Of a DNA stretch of 64,000 nt, positions 18,332-28,758 are shown in pieces. How positions within the stretch are numbered: position 1 is the stretch's first letter; each line of letters begins with the position of its first letter. Made by a program: the position numbers and the translations under genes. The notes below the pieces were generated by a model. It did not search any database. It was given only the letters and a program-made list of their open reading frames with translations, and had not been told where the DNA came from. The DNA lies in contig NZ_JAQWFR010000007.1 of NCBI RefSeq assembly GCF_029238675.1, positions 21,872-85,871 of the forward strand, written 5' to 3'. This DNA comes from Oceanicoccus sp. GTDB taxonomy: Bacteria; Pseudomonadota; Gammaproteobacteria; Pseudomonadales; Dasaniaceae.

Positions 18332-19000
18332 ATGATCAACTGGCAGCAAATAGAAACAGTTATGCTCGATATGGACGGCACTCTGCTGGACCTGCATTTC
18401 GACAATTACTTCTGGCTGCATTACCTGCCTAAACGGGTCGCAGATATTCACCAACAAGATGAAGAGCAAACCCGGCAACATTTAGTCGCCCGCTTTGAAC
18501 AGGAGCGCGGTACCTTAAACTGGTACTGCCTGGATTATTGGACAGAGCAATTACAGGTAGACATCCCGGCATTAAAGCGTGAAATCCAGCATATGATCGC
18601 CATCCGCCCCCATGTAATGACCTTTTTGCAACAACTGCAGCAAAGCTCAAAGCACGTTATGCTGGTCACCAATGCCCACCGAAACAGCCTGAACATCAAG
18701 ATGGACAATACCGGCCTGGGCGATTTGTTTGATGAACTGGTGGTCTCCCATGACTTCAGGCACCCCAAAGAACAAAGAGAGTTTTGGCACCAACTGAAAA
18801 TCAGCCACCCCTTCAATCCGGCCACAACCCTATTGATTGATGATACCTTCAGCGTACTGCAATCAGCCCAAAACTATGGCATCAAACATCTCTTAACTCT
18901 GCTACAGCCAGACAGTAAACTGAGTAAACGTGAACACACCGAATTTCCAGGCATCTTACATTTTGATGAAATTATGCCTATTACTGATATCAAGCTATGA
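18332..19000 (+). CDS. yrfG: HAD family GMP/IMP nucleotidase YrfG
   Basis: 222 aa. HAD hydrolase with motif I LDMDGTLLDL, motif II LVTNAH, motif III Lys in HPKEQREFW and motif IV LLIDDTFSVL. E. coli YrfG dephosphorylates GMP and IMP. The frame is open upstream, but AAGGA before ATG 18332 and homology set the start. Overlaps hslR by 4 bp (ATGA). Order yrfG-hslR-hslO-pckA is that of E. coli. Confidence 0.92.
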   Translation: MINWQQIETVMLDMDGTLLDLHFDNYFWLHYLPKRVADIHQQDEEQTRQHLVARFEQERGTLNWYCLDYWTEQLQVDIPALKREIQHMIAIRPHVMTFLQQLQQSSKHVMLVTNAHRNSLNIKMDNTGLGDLFDELVVSHDFRHPKEQREFWHQLKISHPFNPATTLLIDDTFSVLQSAQNYGIKHLLTLLQPDSKLSKREHTEFPGILHFDEIMPITDIKL

Positions 19001-19419
19001 GCGACGATACAAAAACAGAGCACCCCTTCCCTGCCAGCAAAGTCAGGCTGGATAAATGGCTATGGGCCGCCCGCTTTTTTAAAACTCGCAGCCTGGCAAA
19101 ACAGGCGATAGAAGGGGGCAAGGTTCACTACAATGGCGCCCGCAGCAAAGTTTCTAAAGAGGTTGATATCGGTGCCAAACTGACGATCCGTGCCGGCTGG
19201 GATGAAAAGGAAGTTGAAGTCATTGCCCTCTCCGAACAACGCCGCGGAGCCACCGAAGCCCAGCTGCTCTATACAGAAACTGAAGCCAGCATAGCTCGCA
19301 GAGCCGCCGAAGCGGACCAGCGCAAAGCCTTTAAAGGCCTGGGCCTAACCCAAAAAGAGCGCCCCAATAAAAAACAGCGCCGCCAGATCCACCGCTTTAA
19401 ACAAATCCAGCACGACTAA
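18997..19419 (+). CDS. hslR: Heat-shock ribosome-associated protein Hsp15
   Basis: 140 aa. S4 RNA-binding domain (VRLDKWLWAARFFKTRSLAK) followed by a basic C-terminal tail. In E. coli Hsp15 binds stalled 50S subunits carrying peptidyl-tRNA and helps recycle them. Translationally coupled to yrfG. Next is hslO, its usual partner. Confidence 0.95.
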   Translation: MSDDTKTEHPFPASKVRLDKWLWAARFFKTRSLAKQAIEGGKVHYNGARSKVSKEVDIGAKLTIRAGWDEKEVEVIALSEQRRGATEAQLLYTETEASIARRAAEADQRKAFKGLGLTQKERPNKKQRRQIHRFKQIQHD

Positions 19420-19479
19420 CACTAACCCACCGCCACTCCCGCAAACGTACACCCCACAAACGTACGTCCCACAAACGTA

Positions 19480-19582
19480 CGTCATTCCCGCGAAGGCGGG
19501 AATCCAGTGCTGTAGATTTCCGCTTTAGCGGAAATAACAGCATAAGCATGCAGGCTAGATTCCCGCCTTCGCGGGAATGACG
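19480..19582. repeat. ~100-bp palindromic repeat, best intact copy
   Basis: 103 bp. The left arm (19480-19506) and right arm (about 19556-19582) are inverted repeats CGTCATTCCCGCGAAGGCGG.../...CCGCCTTCGCGGGAATGACG. Each arm folds on itself, and an inner hairpin TTTCCGC-TTTA-GCGGAAA with flanking GCTGT/ACAGC lies between. CGTAC direct repeats surround it (19465-19480), and a further CGCGGGAATGACGG fragment follows. Confidence 0.85.
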
Positions 19583-19626
19583 TACGCCCGCGGGAATGAC
19601 GGTGGTTGGGGGAATGGCAGCAGGCT

Positions 19627-19648
19627 GGTGGATTGTAATCCACCCTAC
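19627..19648 (-). repeat. GTAGGGTGGATT-type palindromic repeat, inverted copy
   Basis: GGTGGATTGTAATCCACCCTAC is the reverse-oriented counterpart of 13824-13845, with one changed base in the loop. It ends four bases before a TATAAT that precedes hslO. Confidence 0.6.
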
Positions 19649-19665
19649 CTCTATAATCCCCGCCC

Positions 19666-20520
19666 ATGACTGATCAACTACAACGTTTTATCTTCGACAA
19701 TACCGATATTCGTGGCGAAATCACCCGTCTGGATAAAAGCTACCAGGATACGCTGGCCAACCACAACTACCCCGAAGTGGTCGCTCACTTACTTGGAGAG
19801 TTCATGGCTGCAGCCACCTTGCTAAGCGCCACACTGAAATTTGAAGGCACATTAACACTACAGGTCCGCAGTGAAGGCGAGATACCACTGATAATGGCGG
19901 AGGCAAGCTCTGACCACAAACTACGAGCCATTGCCCGTGAAGCCGATGCCGCCAGCAGCAAGGAATTCACCCAACTACTGGCCAACGGCCAACTCATCAT
20001 TACCGTCGACCCTAAAAAAGGCCAGCGCTATCAGGGTATCGTTGTCCTTGAAGGCAACAATTTATCAGAGTGCCTCGAAGCCTACTTCCTGCAAAGCGAG
20101 CAACTCTCTACCCGGGTATGGCTAGCCAGCAACAATCAACAGGCCGTCGGCATGATGCTACAGGAACTCCCCCCCAGTGATGCTATAGAACCTGCACAGC
20201 GACAGCAGCAGTGGCAACATGTCACCAAACTGGCTGAAACCCTGACCGCTGAAGAATTACTCTCCCTGCCCTTTGATGAACTGCTCTACCGTCTTTACCA
20301 CCAGGAACAAGTCCGCCTGTTCGAAGCCGATACCCTCGCCTTCCAATGCAGCTGCTCAGAAACCCGAACCCTGAATGCACTGCGCACCTTAGGAAGAGAA
20401 GAGCTGGACAGTATTATTGAAGAAACCGGTGCCATTGATATCAATTGCGAGTTTTGCCACCAGCATTACCGCTTTGATAGCGCCGCCGTTGCCAGCTTAT
20501 TTGAGCAGACTCTGCACTAG
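19666..20520 (+). CDS. hslO: Redox-regulated chaperone Hsp33
   Basis: 284 aa holdase chaperone activated by oxidation plus heat. The C-terminal zinc switch has C228 and C230 (FQCSCSETRT) and C261 and C264 (INCEFCHQHY), the canonical CxC...CxxC. No Shine-Dalgarno is visible. TATAAT (19652-19657) ends only 8 bp before the ATG, so the mRNA may be leaderless or nearly so. Downstream of hslR but separated by 246 bp of repeats. Confidence 0.96.
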   Translation: MTDQLQRFIFDNTDIRGEITRLDKSYQDTLANHNYPEVVAHLLGEFMAAATLLSATLKFEGTLTLQVRSEGEIPLIMAEASSDHKLRAIAREADAASSKEFTQLLANGQLIITVDPKKGQRYQGIVVLEGNNLSECLEAYFLQSEQLSTRVWLASNNQQAVGMMLQELPPSDAIEPAQRQQQWQHVTKLAETLTAEELLSLPFDELLYRLYHQEQVRLFEADTLAFQCSCSETRTLNALRTLGREELDSIIEETGAIDINCEFCHQHYRFDSAAVASLFEQTLH

Positions 20521-20563
20521 GCCACTATTGCAGTAATATTTACAACAGTACCCCCTGCATTTT

Positions 20564-20577
20564 TGTAGTTTTACTAC
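20564..20577 (+). promoter_or_regulatory. HexR-like operator 1 upstream of pckA
   Basis: TGTAGTTTTACTAC: a perfect inverted repeat GTAGT-TTT-ACTAC. It resembles the HexR site type described in Shewanella and relatives (TGTARTnnnAYTACA), lacking only the last A. HexR controls central carbon genes including gluconeogenic ones. Confidence 0.45.
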
Positions 20578-20682
20578 GGGAAGCCACAGAGCAAAATCAT
20601 CGGGTTTTAACACTCAAGGGCCTGCGCCAACCGCCAGCCAGGATAAACCCCGGCTTTATCTGGCCTGGGCCTCTGCCATACC

Positions 20683-20696
20683 TGTAGTTTTATTAC
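20683..20696 (+). promoter_or_regulatory. HexR-like operator 2 upstream of pckA
   Basis: TGTAGTTTTATTAC, one mismatch from site 1 and in the same orientation, 119 bp downstream of it and about 195 bp before the pckA ATG. Confidence 0.42.
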
Positions 20697-20891
20697 TCAA
20701 AAGAGCCGTAAAAACCCCCCTCAAGGGTTAGCGTCACCCTATATTTTTTGCCATAATGGCGCCCCCCAAAAGAGCGGGTACCGGTAGACGCCTATCTTAG
20801 TCAATAATAAGTCTTTAGGCAGGCTACCGAGATAACAAAATACTTAAGCCAGCTCGGGCACAAGGCCACTAGACAGGAAAAGAGAACTAGC

Positions 20892-22436
20892 ATGACCACA
20901 CACACCAATTTATCTGCCTCCGAATTAATCGAACAGGCACTACTGCGCGGCGAAGGTCAACTGACCGATACCGGCGCACTTTATATCACTACCGGCAAAC
21001 GCACCGGTCGCTCTCCCGCTGACCGCTTCGTAGTGCAGGAACCATCAACTGCAGATGCTATCGATTGGGGTTCAGTCAACCGTCCCTTTGATGCCGACAA
21101 GTTTGATGCGCTATGGAACCGTGTTGAAGACTACCTGGCGCAGAAAGATCGCTTTGTTTCTACATTGCATGTAGGCGCCCACGACGAGCACTACATTCCT
21201 GTACAGGTTAATACAGAAACGGCCTGGCAAGGCCTGTTTGGTTACAACATGTTTGTTCGCCCGGAAGGCGGCAAATACAACCCCAAGTCCAAAGAGGAAT
21301 GGACCATCCTCAATGTAGCCAGCTTTGAATGTGACCCCGAGCGTGACGGCACCAATTCAGACGGCGTTGTGCTGGTTAACTTTGCCCAGCGCAAAGTATT
21401 ATTGGCGGGCATGCGTTATGCCGGCGAAATGAAAAAAGCTATGTTCTCGGTACAAAACTTCCTGTTGCCAGAAAAAGACGTAATGCCAATGCACTGTTCG
21501 GCCAACGTTGATGAAGAAGGTAACACCACATTGTTCTTCGGTTTATCCGGCACCGGTAAAACCACTTTATCCGCAGACCCTGCCTGCCACCTGATTGGTG
21601 ATGACGAGCACGGTTGGTCCAAAGGCGCGGTCTTTAATATCGAAGGCGGTTGCTATGCTAAAACCATTAACCTTAGCCAGAAAAACGAACCTATTATTTG
21701 GGACGCGATTCGCTTTGGCGCCATTGTTGAAAATGTTGTGCTGGATGAAAAGCGCACCGCTGATTACGACGACGTAAGCCTGAGTGAAAACGGTCGCTGT
21801 TCTTATCCTTTAGAGCACGTTGAAAAACGCGTTATTGAAAATGCTGCCGGCGAGCCAAAAACCGTTATCTTCCTTACCTGTGATGTATCCGGTGTATTGC
21901 CTCCTGTTTCTATCCTGTCTAAAGAAGCAGCGGCATTCCACTTCCTGTCAGGTTATACCGCTCGTGTTGGTTCAACAGAAATTGGCGCAGAAGCGGGTAT
22001 CCACCCAACCTTCTCAACTTGTTTTGGTGCGCCCTTTATGCCTCGCCCTGCCGGTGACTACGCAGAACTATTAATGAAGCGTATTGAAGATTTTGATTCA
22101 CAGGTTTACCTGATCAACACAGGCTGGACTGGTGGCTCAGGCGGCGAAGGTGGCAACGGTTCACGCTTCCCAATCCCTGTAACCCGTGCCGTTGTATCAG
22201 CTGCGCAAAACGGTTCTTTACTCAACGCTGAAACAGAGCATCTGGATGCACTTAACCTGGATATTCCTGTTTCAATCCCCGGTGTTGATGAAAAATATAT
22301 CAACCCACGTAAAGCATGGGGCAACGAAGCCGGTTACGATGAGCAAGCTGGAAAATTAGCCAACCTGTTCCAGGATAATATCAAAAAGTTTGATGTTTCT
22401 GATGATATTGTTAAGGCGGGCCCCAAAGCCTCCTAA
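20892..22436 (+). CDS. pckA: Phosphoenolpyruvate carboxykinase (ATP)
   Basis: 514 aa. Converts oxaloacetate and ATP to PEP and CO2, the entry step of gluconeogenesis. Nucleotide loop [14 protein letters not shown], metal site GDDEHGWS, and the substrate motif TGRSPADRF near the N-terminus. C-terminal [14 protein letters not shown] is typical. It ends with a strong terminator. Location after hslO matches E. coli. Confidence 0.97.
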   Translation: MTTHTNLSASELIEQALLRGEGQLTDTGALYITTGKRTGRSPADRFVVQEPSTADAIDWGSVNRPFDADKFDALWNRVEDYLAQKDRFVSTLHVGAHDEHYIPVQVNTETAWQGLFGYNMFVRPEGGKYNPKSKEEWTILNVASFECDPERDGTNSDGVVLVNFAQRKVLLAGMRYAGEMKKAMFSVQNFLLPEKDVMPMHCSANVDEEGNTTLFFGLSGTGKTTLSADPACHLIGDDEHGWSKGAVFNIEGGCYAKTINLSQKNEPIIWDAIRFGAIVENVVLDEKRTADYDDVSLSENGRCSYPLEHVEKRVIENAAGEPKTVIFLTCDVSGVLPPVSILSKEAAAFHFLSGYTARVGSTEIGAEAGIHPTFSTCFGAPFMPRPAGDYAELLMKRIEDFDSQVYLINTGWTGGSGGEGGNGSRFPIPVTRAVVSAAQNGSLLNAETEHLDALNLDIPVSIPGVDEKYINPRKAWGNEAGYDEQAGKLANLFQDNIKKFDVSDDIVKAGPKAS

Positions 22437-22481
22437 GCTGTACCTTCTAAGTTATACCCCCTAAACTATACACAGAAAGTG

Positions 22482-22515
22482 AAAAGGGACGGCTTGCCAA
22501 AGCCGTCCCTTTTTT
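22482..22515 (+). terminator. Rho-independent terminator of pckA
   Basis: Perfect 14-bp stem AAAAGGGACGGCTT / AAGCCGTCCCTTTT with loop GCCA and a run of T, 45 bp after the pckA stop. Confidence 0.93.
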
Positions 22516-22687
22516 ATGTCTATAAAATAGTGTCAAAAGTGTTAAACCGAATATCATAACTTCGGTACCGGCCTTGTAAAAACATATAAAACCATATTTA
22601 AAAAGCTTTATTAAAGTCTATAATAAAATACGATATCAATATCGAGAACAAAGGACTGAAGCATATCGTAAGCAGCTTCCGCATTCA

Positions 22688-23917
22688 TTGAAGAGTATTA
22701 TTTCTTTGGCAAGTGACAGCACAGCAATACGCATTAATTGTGAACACCTCAATATTGGCATGAAGGTTGTCGAGCTGGACCGCCCGTGGGTCAACTCTCC
22801 CTTTACCGTTCATGGGTTTCGTATTAGCTCCCACAGTGAAATCCAAAAACTACAGGCAAGCTGCGAATATGTTTATATCTCAGCGCCCAAGGCAAAGCCT
22901 GAAGACGAAGCCAGCGGCCAACACCTAAAGCGTCAAAACTATACCAATACACAATCTTTTCAACAGGCATTGCCGCGGGCCAAAAGCGCTCATCGCCAGG
23001 CTAAAAGCGTCGTTAAAGGCTTTTTTAAAAACCTCAGCCTGGGGCAAGACTTTGAAACCTCCGTCGCTAAAAAAGCCGTCAAGCAATGTGTAGACAGTGT
23101 TATCGCCAACCAGGAGGCTATGCTGTGGCTAGGCCTATTGAAGGATGTCGATGAATATACCGCCAGACACAGCTTAAATGTTGGCCTGCTATCCATCATT
23201 CTGGGCCGTGCCGAAGGCCTTTCGCCAGCCGAACTGGAAACCGTGGGACTTTGCGGCATGATGCATGATATGGGCAAGTCAAAAATCCCTTTGGAGATAC
23301 TTAACAAGGAGGGGGCATTTACCGACGAAGAATTCGAGATTATGAAAACCCATACCACTCTGGGTTACGACATCTTACGTGAAAAATCAGATATCACGGA
23401 TGAGGTAGCCAATGTTGCGCACAGTCATCACGAGCGCCTGAATGGCAGGGGCTACCCCCGCGCACTACCACCGGAAGAAATCACCTACTTTAGTCGTATT
23501 GTCGCCATTGCTGACGCCTACGATGCTATGACCAGCAAACGGATCTATAGCTCGGCCATAACCTCTCTTGAAGGCTTGCGTATTCTTATCGGCGCCAAGG
23601 GCAGCCATTTTGACCCCGCACTGGTGGACCGTTTTGTCGAGTGCATTGGTATATACCCTGCTGGTAGTGTTGCTGAACTTAGCACCGGTGAAATTGCTTT
23701 AGTCTTGCCCTCCCCACTCGAGCAACGCAACTCTCCCAATGTGTTAGTGATAAGGGATAAAGACAAAAACCCCTGCGAAGAAAGGCGAATCAACCTGAAT
23801 GAGCACCATGAAGATAACAAAGGCCAACGTCTAAAAATCAAACATTTATTGTCTGATGATGCCTTTGGTATTGACCTGGCCAAGTACCATGAACAAGGCT
23901 CAATACTCGGCGGTTGA
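22688..23917 (+). CDS. HD-GYP cyclic di-GMP phosphodiesterase with DUF3391
   Basis: 409 aa. N-terminal DUF3391 (residues ~14-80, LNIGMKVVELDRPWVNSPF) followed by an HD-GYP domain. Metal/catalytic residues are complete: H161, HD at 193-194 (MMHDMGKSKIP), H222, HHE at 247-249 and GYP at 255-257 (HHERLNGRGYP). Expected to hydrolyse c-di-GMP, in the cytoplasm. The TTG start is uncertain: AAGGA lies about 33 bases upstream, and no ATG exists before the DUF3391 core except one at residue 25. c-di-GMP turnover here pairs with the PilZ protein at 34.5 kb. Confidence 0.9.
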   Translation: MKSIISLASDSTAIRINCEHLNIGMKVVELDRPWVNSPFTVHGFRISSHSEIQKLQASCEYVYISAPKAKPEDEASGQHLKRQNYTNTQSFQQALPRAKSAHRQAKSVVKGFFKNLSLGQDFETSVAKKAVKQCVDSVIANQEAMLWLGLLKDVDEYTARHSLNVGLLSIILGRAEGLSPAELETVGLCGMMHDMGKSKIPLEILNKEGAFTDEEFEIMKTHTTLGYDILREKSDITDEVANVAHSHHERLNGRGYPRALPPEEITYFSRIVAIADAYDAMTSKRIYSSAITSLEGLRILIGAKGSHFDPALVDRFVECIGIYPAGSVAELSTGEIALVLPSPLEQRNSPNVLVIRDKDKNPCEERRINLNEHHEDNKGQRLKIKHLLSDDAFGIDLAKYHEQGSILGG

Positions 23918-24041
23918 TGGCTAATCGCACAATTAATAATAACTCCCTAGCAAAAAAAAAATTACACCACAAGCTGCCAACCTGCGATAGCTTTTTGCAT
24001 AATAGCGGTCCGAAAAATAAGCGGTATCAATATCTTCCATT

Positions 24042-26408
24042 ATGAGCAGTACAAACCAGCAAGCCTCCCAAAATACCTTTGGAAAAATCACCCAACGAAT
24101 TGCCGAAGAACTCAACGTCAATGCCAAGCAAGTTGAAGCAGCGGTTGAACTATTAGATGAGGGCGCCACTGTTCCCTTTATCTCCCGCTACCGAAAAGAA
24201 GTTACCGGCGGCCTGGACGATGCTGAAATGCGGCAACTGGAAAACCGCCTGCACTACCTGCGTGAACTGGAAGATCGTCGTAGCGCCATCTTAAAAAGTA
24301 TTGCCGAACAAGAGAAGTTAACACCTGAGCTTGAGCGCGACATTATTAACGCCGACACTAAAAACCGGCTGGAAGATTTATACCTGCCCTACAAGCAAAA
24401 GCGCAGAACCAAAGGTCAAATCGCCATTGAAGCGGGGCTGGAACCACTGGCTAATGCATTATTTGAAGATCCTGGCCTTGAACCCGAAGAGCAGGCAAAA
24501 GCTTATATCGACACCGAGAAAGGTATTGCGGATACTAAAGCCGCTTTAGATGGCGCCAAATATATTTTAATGGAACGCTTTAGTGAAAATGCCGACCTGC
24601 TAGCCAAGCTGCGAAATTTTCTCTGGCAGGAAGGCTTACTATCCGCGCGGTTGGTTGAAGGCAAAGAACAGGAAGGCGCCAAGTTTAGCGATTACTTTGA
24701 ACACGATGAAGCGATCAATAAAACCCCTTCCCACCGCGCGCTCGCCATGTTCCGCGGCCGCAATGAAAGTATTTTAAACCTGTCAATTGTAGTGGGTGAC
24801 CCGGAAGATAAAACAGCCACCCACCCCTGTGAAATCATGGTAGCCGAACACTGGGGCATCAAAGATCAACAACGCCCAGCCGACCGATGGTTAAAAGAAG
24901 TCATACGCTGGACCTGGCGGATTAAACTCTACACCCACCTTGAAACTGACCTGATGGGCAAACTAAGGGAAGCCGCAGAAGAAGAAGCGATTAGCGTGTT
25001 TGCGGGCAACCTTAAAGATTTATTACTGGCTGCCCCGGCGGGCCCCAAGGCCACCATCGGTCTTGATCCCGGCCTGCGTACCGGCTGTAAAGTCGCGGTA
25101 GTCGATGGCAATGGTAAAGTGCTGGACCACTGCGCTATTTACCCTACACCACCGCAAAATAAAATTGCCGAAGCGGCCGCCATAATCATTAAACTGGCCA
25201 AAGAGCATAACGTAGAACTTATAGCGATAGGTAACGGCACCGCCAGTCGCGAGACTGATCGCTTTGTAGGGGATATTATTTCCGCGCATCCTGAATTAAA
25301 ACTTAACAAGGTTATGGTTAACGAAGCGGGGGCTTCTATTTATTCCGCCTCAGAATATGCGTCTAAAGAGTACCCTGATTTGGACGTTACCATTCGCGGC
25401 GCCATTTCTATTGCCCACCGTTTACAGGACCCACTAGCCGAGCTGGTAAAAATTGAACCCAAATCCATTGGTGTTGGCCAATACCAGCACGATGTAGGCC
25501 AAACCCAACTGGCACGCTCGCTGGATGCCGTCGTGGAGGATTGTGTTAACAGTGTTGGCGTTGATGTAAACACCGCCTCAAGCGCCTTACTCAGCAGAGT
25601 GTCTGGCCTTAACCAAACGATTGCCCACAATATTGTGGAGCTAAGGGACCAGCAAGGTTCTTTTAAAAACCGTGAAGCCCTGAAAGCCGTAAAACGCTTC
25701 GGCGATAAAACCTTTGAACAGGCCGCGGGCTTTTTACGGATTATGGATGGCGACAACCCCCTGGATGCTTCCGCCGTTCACCCCGAAAGTTATTCCGTCG
25801 TAGAAAAAGTTGTTAACATTAATGACCGCAGTATTGCCAGCACCATCGGTGATAGCCGATTTTTAAAATCATTAAACCCCGCTGACTTTACCGATGAAAA
25901 ATTCGGCCTGCCCACCGTTACCGATATTTTAGGCGAATTAGATAAGCCAGGACGAGATCCTCGCCCCGAGTTTAAAACCGCCGTATTTAAAGAGGGCGTA
26001 GAAAAAATCTCTGACCTGATTCCAGAGATGATTCTAGAAGGCACGGTGACTAATGTAACTAACTTTGGTGCCTTTGTAGATATTGGCGTGCACCAGGATG
26101 GCCTGGTTCATATCTCGGCGCTTTCCGATACCTTTGTTAAAGACCCAAGAACTGTCGTCAAGGCAGGTGATATTGTTAAAGTTAAAGTATTGGAAGTGGA
26201 TGTCAATCGTAAACGCATAGCACTAACAAGACGCTTAAGTGATAAAGCCGAGCCACAACAAAAAACAGACCGAGACAGAAAGCCCAGAGGCAATGGCAAC
26301 AAAGCCCATAAAAATAACCAGAGAAACGACAAGAGCAATGGTGGCAAACAACAAGGCACATTTGCACAACTATTTGCCGATGCAGGTAAAATAAAAACCA
26401 AAGGCTAA
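24042..26408 (+). CDS. tex: Transcription accessory protein Tex
   Basis: 788 aa, usual size for Tex. N-terminal helical domain, YqgF-like RNase H fold ([20 protein letters not shown]), helix-hairpin-helix motifs ([15 protein letters not shown]) and a C-terminal S1 RNA-binding domain ([20 protein letters not shown]). The tail is Lys/Gly/Asn-rich. Binds nucleic acids and influences transcription and toxin expression in other bacteria; exact role unclear. The stop overlaps the convergent methyltransferase by 4 bp. Confidence 0.96.
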   Translation: MSSTNQQASQNTFGKITQRIAEELNVNAKQVEAAVELLDEGATVPFISRYRKEVTGGLDDAEMRQLENRLHYLRELEDRRSAILKSIAEQEKLTPELERDIINADTKNRLEDLYLPYKQKRRTKGQIAIEAGLEPLANALFEDPGLEPEEQAKAYIDTEKGIADTKAALDGAKYILMERFSENADLLAKLRNFLWQEGLLSARLVEGKEQEGAKFSDYFEHDEAINKTPSHRALAMFRGRNESILNLSIVVGDPEDKTATHPCEIMVAEHWGIKDQQRPADRWLKEVIRWTWRIKLYTHLETDLMGKLREAAEEEAISVFAGNLKDLLLAAPAGPKATIGLDPGLRTGCKVAVVDGNGKVLDHCAIYPTPPQNKIAEAAAIIIKLAKEHNVELIAIGNGTASRETDRFVGDIISAHPELKLNKVMVNEAGASIYSASEYASKEYPDLDVTIRGAISIAHRLQDPLAELVKIEPKSIGVGQYQHDVGQTQLARSLDAVVEDCVNSVGVDVNTASSALLSRVSGLNQTIAHNIVELRDQQGSFKNREALKAVKRFGDKTFEQAAGFLRIMDGDNPLDASAVHPESYSVVEKVVNINDRSIASTIGDSRFLKSLNPADFTDEKFGLPTVTDILGELDKPGRDPRPEFKTAVFKEGVEKISDLIPEMILEGTVTNVTNFGAFVDIGVHQDGLVHISALSDTFVKDPRTVVKAGDIVKVKVLEVDVNRKRIALTRRLSDKAEPQQKTDRDRKPRGNGNKAHKNNQRNDKSNGGKQQGTFAQLFADAGKIKTKG

Positions 26409-27058
26409 GGTTTAGTCAAGATAATCACATCCTGCCCAATAAACTCCAGTTGAGCATTCCATTTCCCGGCCAGCCACTGAAAGGTTGGCTGGGAAAAGAA
26501 GCACACATGGGTGGGATCATTTTTATAATACCAGTTGGAAAACGCCTGCTGATCAATCACCAACTTAGTCATTAAAGCTAAAACACCACCACTTTCTAAC
26601 AGCGCCCATAGTTGTGGTAACACCTTGCCCGGCTCGAACAAATGCTCAGCCACTTCGGTGGCGGTTACAAAATCATAATGATGATTAAAGACTGCTTTAT
26701 CATTATGGTAAAAAATATCGTAAACCGACATGTTATAACCCTGCTCAGCCAACATCACAGATAGAGCCGGGCCAGGGCCACAACCAAAATCCAAACCATG
26801 GGCGCAAGGCTTAATGCGCTCTTGTAGCGGTAACTGCATCCGAGATAAAAATTCCCGATAGCCTAAGTCCTCAACAGAATTTTCATGTAACTCGTACACC
26901 GCTTTTTCTTGCTCGGCATTGAGTCGCTGAACAGGATCAACAAACACCAACCGGCACTCCCCGCACTGATAAAAATCACGCGCAGGTTTTTTCTTTGATA
27001 GTTGCTGGTAGAAATGCTGGCAATTAACCCCAGCACAAAGCGGGCATACTAAATTCAA
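26405..27058 (-). CDS. Zn-ribbon class I SAM methyltransferase
   Basis: 217 aa. An N-terminal zinc ribbon (CPLC near residue 5 and CGEC near 33) precedes a Methyltransf_23-type Rossmann domain with [13 protein letters not shown] as SAM motif I and [20 protein letters not shown] as the post-motif. The acceptor is not identifiable; similar proteins modify small molecules or sugars. Single gene, tail-to-tail with tex. The palindromic repeat at 27.1 kb lies in its promoter region. Confidence 0.8.
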   Translation of the reverse strand: MNLVCPLCAGVNCQHFYQQLSKKKPARDFYQCGECRLVFVDPVQRLNAEQEKAVYELHENSVEDLGYREFLSRMQLPLQERIKPCAHGLDFGCGPGPALSVMLAEQGYNMSVYDIFYHNDKAVFNHHYDFVTATEVAEHLFEPGKVLPQLWALLESGGVLALMTKLVIDQQAFSNWYYKNDPTHVCFFSQPTFQWLAGKWNAQLEFIGQDVIILTKP

Positions 27059-27094
27059 TACTTATCTCTTTTTTTACCTTCCAGTGATTCCTGC

Positions 27095-27215
27095 AAAATT
27101 CCCCGTCATTCCCGCGAAGGCGGGAATCCAGACTGCATGCTTATGCTGTTATTTCCGCCGAGGCGGAAATCTACAGCGCTGGATTCCCGCCTTCGCGGGA
27201 ATGACGGGGAATTTT
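27095..27215. repeat. ~100-bp palindromic repeat with extended 37-bp perfect arms
   Basis: Left arm 27095-27131 and right arm 27179-27215 are perfect inverted repeats. Beyond the common CGTCATTCC/GGAATGACG end they continue by AAAATTCCC/GGGAATTTT. The central hairpin is TTTCCGCC-GAG-GCGGAAA. It lies in a divergent intergenic region between the methyltransferase and the peroxiredoxin. Confidence 0.85.
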
Positions 27216-27357
27216 TCAAATGACGTGCTGCAGTAGATAATACCCTTGCATAGCCTAAGGAAACAATAAAAACCACACCACTGTGTCTCTAACCATGATT
27301 CTGTTAAGATCAGCCCTCTTAATTTTACCTCCATCCCTACCCCTTAGGAGAACAACA

Positions 27358-27834
27358 ATGACCGTACAAGTTGGTGACAAACTTCCCGCAGGTAATTTAA
27401 ACATTATGGGCGCCGAAGGCCCGCAAGAAGTATCCATCAGTGAATTATTCGACGGTAAAAAAGTCATTATGTTTGCCGTACCCGGCGCGTTCACCCCCGG
27501 CTGCTCAATGACACACCTGCCCGGCTTTGTGGTTAATGCCGACAAAATCAAGGCCAATGGCGTTGATAGCATTATCTGCTTATCAGTTAATGATGCCTTC
27601 GTTATGGATGCCTGGGGCAAAGCCCAAAATGCTGAAGAACTGATTATGGCTGCAGATGGCAGCGGCGATTACACCAAAGCATTGGGCCTGGTATTAGACG
27701 CCAGCGCCTTTGGTATGGGTGAGCGCAGCAAGCGTTATGCCATGATCGTAGACAATGGCGAGATCACCTACCTGGGTGTTGATGCCAAAGGCATTGAAGC
27801 CAGTGCAGCTGACGCAGTTATTGCAGCACTGTAG
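27358..27834 (+). CDS. Peroxiredoxin, Prx5 family
   Basis: 158 aa. Reduces peroxides through peroxidatic C49 in PGAFTPGCSMTHLPG. The later Prx5 region VDNGEITYLGVD is present. No clear resolving cysteine is visible beyond Cys ~75 (SIICLSV), so it may act as a 1-Cys enzyme using glutathione or glutaredoxin. Start by homology and by TAGGAG about 9 bases before ATG 27358. Confidence 0.9.
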   Translation: MTVQVGDKLPAGNLNIMGAEGPQEVSISELFDGKKVIMFAVPGAFTPGCSMTHLPGFVVNADKIKANGVDSIICLSVNDAFVMDAWGKAQNAEELIMAADGSGDYTKALGLVLDASAFGMGERSKRYAMIVDNGEITYLGVDAKGIEASAADAVIAAL

Positions 27835-27863
27835 CAAGCTTTACAGATACAAGGCGGGTTGAT

Positions 27864-28295
27864 TCATGCAACGCTATCGGGGCAACCTGCACTAATCGGC
27901 GGATGGAAGATTATCTGCACGACATTGCCATCGGGGTCCAGGCAATAAAAACTGCGAGCGCCATCCCGGTGTGTGCGAGGTTCATTTTTAATTCGCACAC
28001 CATGGGACTTCAAGAACTCATACCAGACATCCACCTGGTCGATATCATCGATAATAAAACCAATATGATCGAGGCGCTGTACGGCGGGGGGACGCTCGGC
28101 ACCAGTAAAACGATGCAGGGCTAAATTATCATTACCAGAGGTCAGGTAAACATTGTCGGTGTCGGGCTCCCACTCAATACTCATACCCAACAACTTGGTA
28201 TAAAACATCACCGTTTCTTCAAAGCTTTCTACAAACAGCGCAATATGGCGCATACCCGCCGTAGGCGCTGGGCGATTACTTTCATCAACTGTCAT
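27864..28295 (-). CDS. VOC family (glyoxalase-like) protein
   Basis: 143 aa with the paired beta-alpha-beta-beta-beta pattern of vicinal-oxygen-chelate enzymes. Candidate metal ligands: His in MRHIALFVESFEETVMFYT, His in RLDHIGFIIDDIDQV, Glu in IKNEPRTHRDG, and YCLDPDGNVVQIIFHP at the end. The substrate cannot be deduced. It lies 25 bp downstream of the OsmC gene in the same direction, probably one operon. Confidence 0.85.
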   Translation of the reverse strand: MTVDESNRPAPTAGMRHIALFVESFEETVMFYTKLLGMSIEWEPDTDNVYLTSGNDNLALHRFTGAERPPAVQRLDHIGFIIDDIDQVDVWYEFLKSHGVRIKNEPRTHRDGARSFYCLDPDGNVVQIIFHPPISAGCPDSVA

Positions 28296-28320
28296 GACAA
28301 TGTCCTAATATTAAAAAAAC

Positions 28321-28758
28321 TTAACTGGATAATTCGACTAATTCATAGCTATGAGTGACTTCCACTCCAGCCGCTTCCATCATAATAGAAGCCGAGCAGT
28401 ACTTCTCAGCAGACAAGCTGACCGCCCGTTTTACATGAGCTTCTTTCAAACCTCGGCCACTAACGATAAATTTCAGGTGGATTTTAGTAAATACCGCAGG
28501 CACCGCATCAGCGCGCTCTGCATCCAACTCTGCCACACAGCTTTCGACATCCTGGCGGGATTTTTCCAGCATGCCAAGCACATCAAAAGAAGCACAGCCG
28601 CCCATACCCATCAATAACATTTCCATTGGCCGAGGGCCCAAATCACGGCCACCCAAATCCGGCGGGCCATCCATCACTACGCGGTGACCGGTCTCAGATT
28701 CAGCGGCAAAACTCACGCCATCCATCCATTCAACTGTTGCTTTCATTGACTTGTTCAC
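28321..28758 (-). CDS. yhfA: OsmC/Ohr family protein (YhfA-like)
   Basis: 145 aa OsmC-fold protein. The two redox cysteines of the fold are present (MGGCASFDVLGMLEK and KYCSASIMM). OsmC/Ohr proteins detoxify organic hydroperoxides; the YhfA branch has no proven substrate. Divergent from crp, as E. coli yhfA is, which supports the orthology. Confidence 0.88.
   Translation of the reverse strand: MNKSMKATVEWMDGVSFAAESETGHRVVMDGPPDLGGRDLGPRPMEMLLMGMGGCASFDVLGMLEKSRQDVESCVAELDAERADAVPAVFTKIHLKFIVSGRGLKEAHVKRAVSLSAEKYCSASIMMEAAGVEVTHSYELVELSS

Larger units (their letters stand above)
20521..20891 (+). other. 371-bp gene-free region upstream of pckA
   Basis: No ORF with coding character. It holds two copies of a TGTAGTTTTA(C/T)TAC motif (20564-20577 and 20683-20696), GC-rich GGCCTGGGCC-type sequence between them, and a pyrimidine-rich stretch before GCCATAATGG (20750-20759), a possible -10 zone. 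A regulatory leader for pckA is the simplest reading. Confidence 0.5.
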
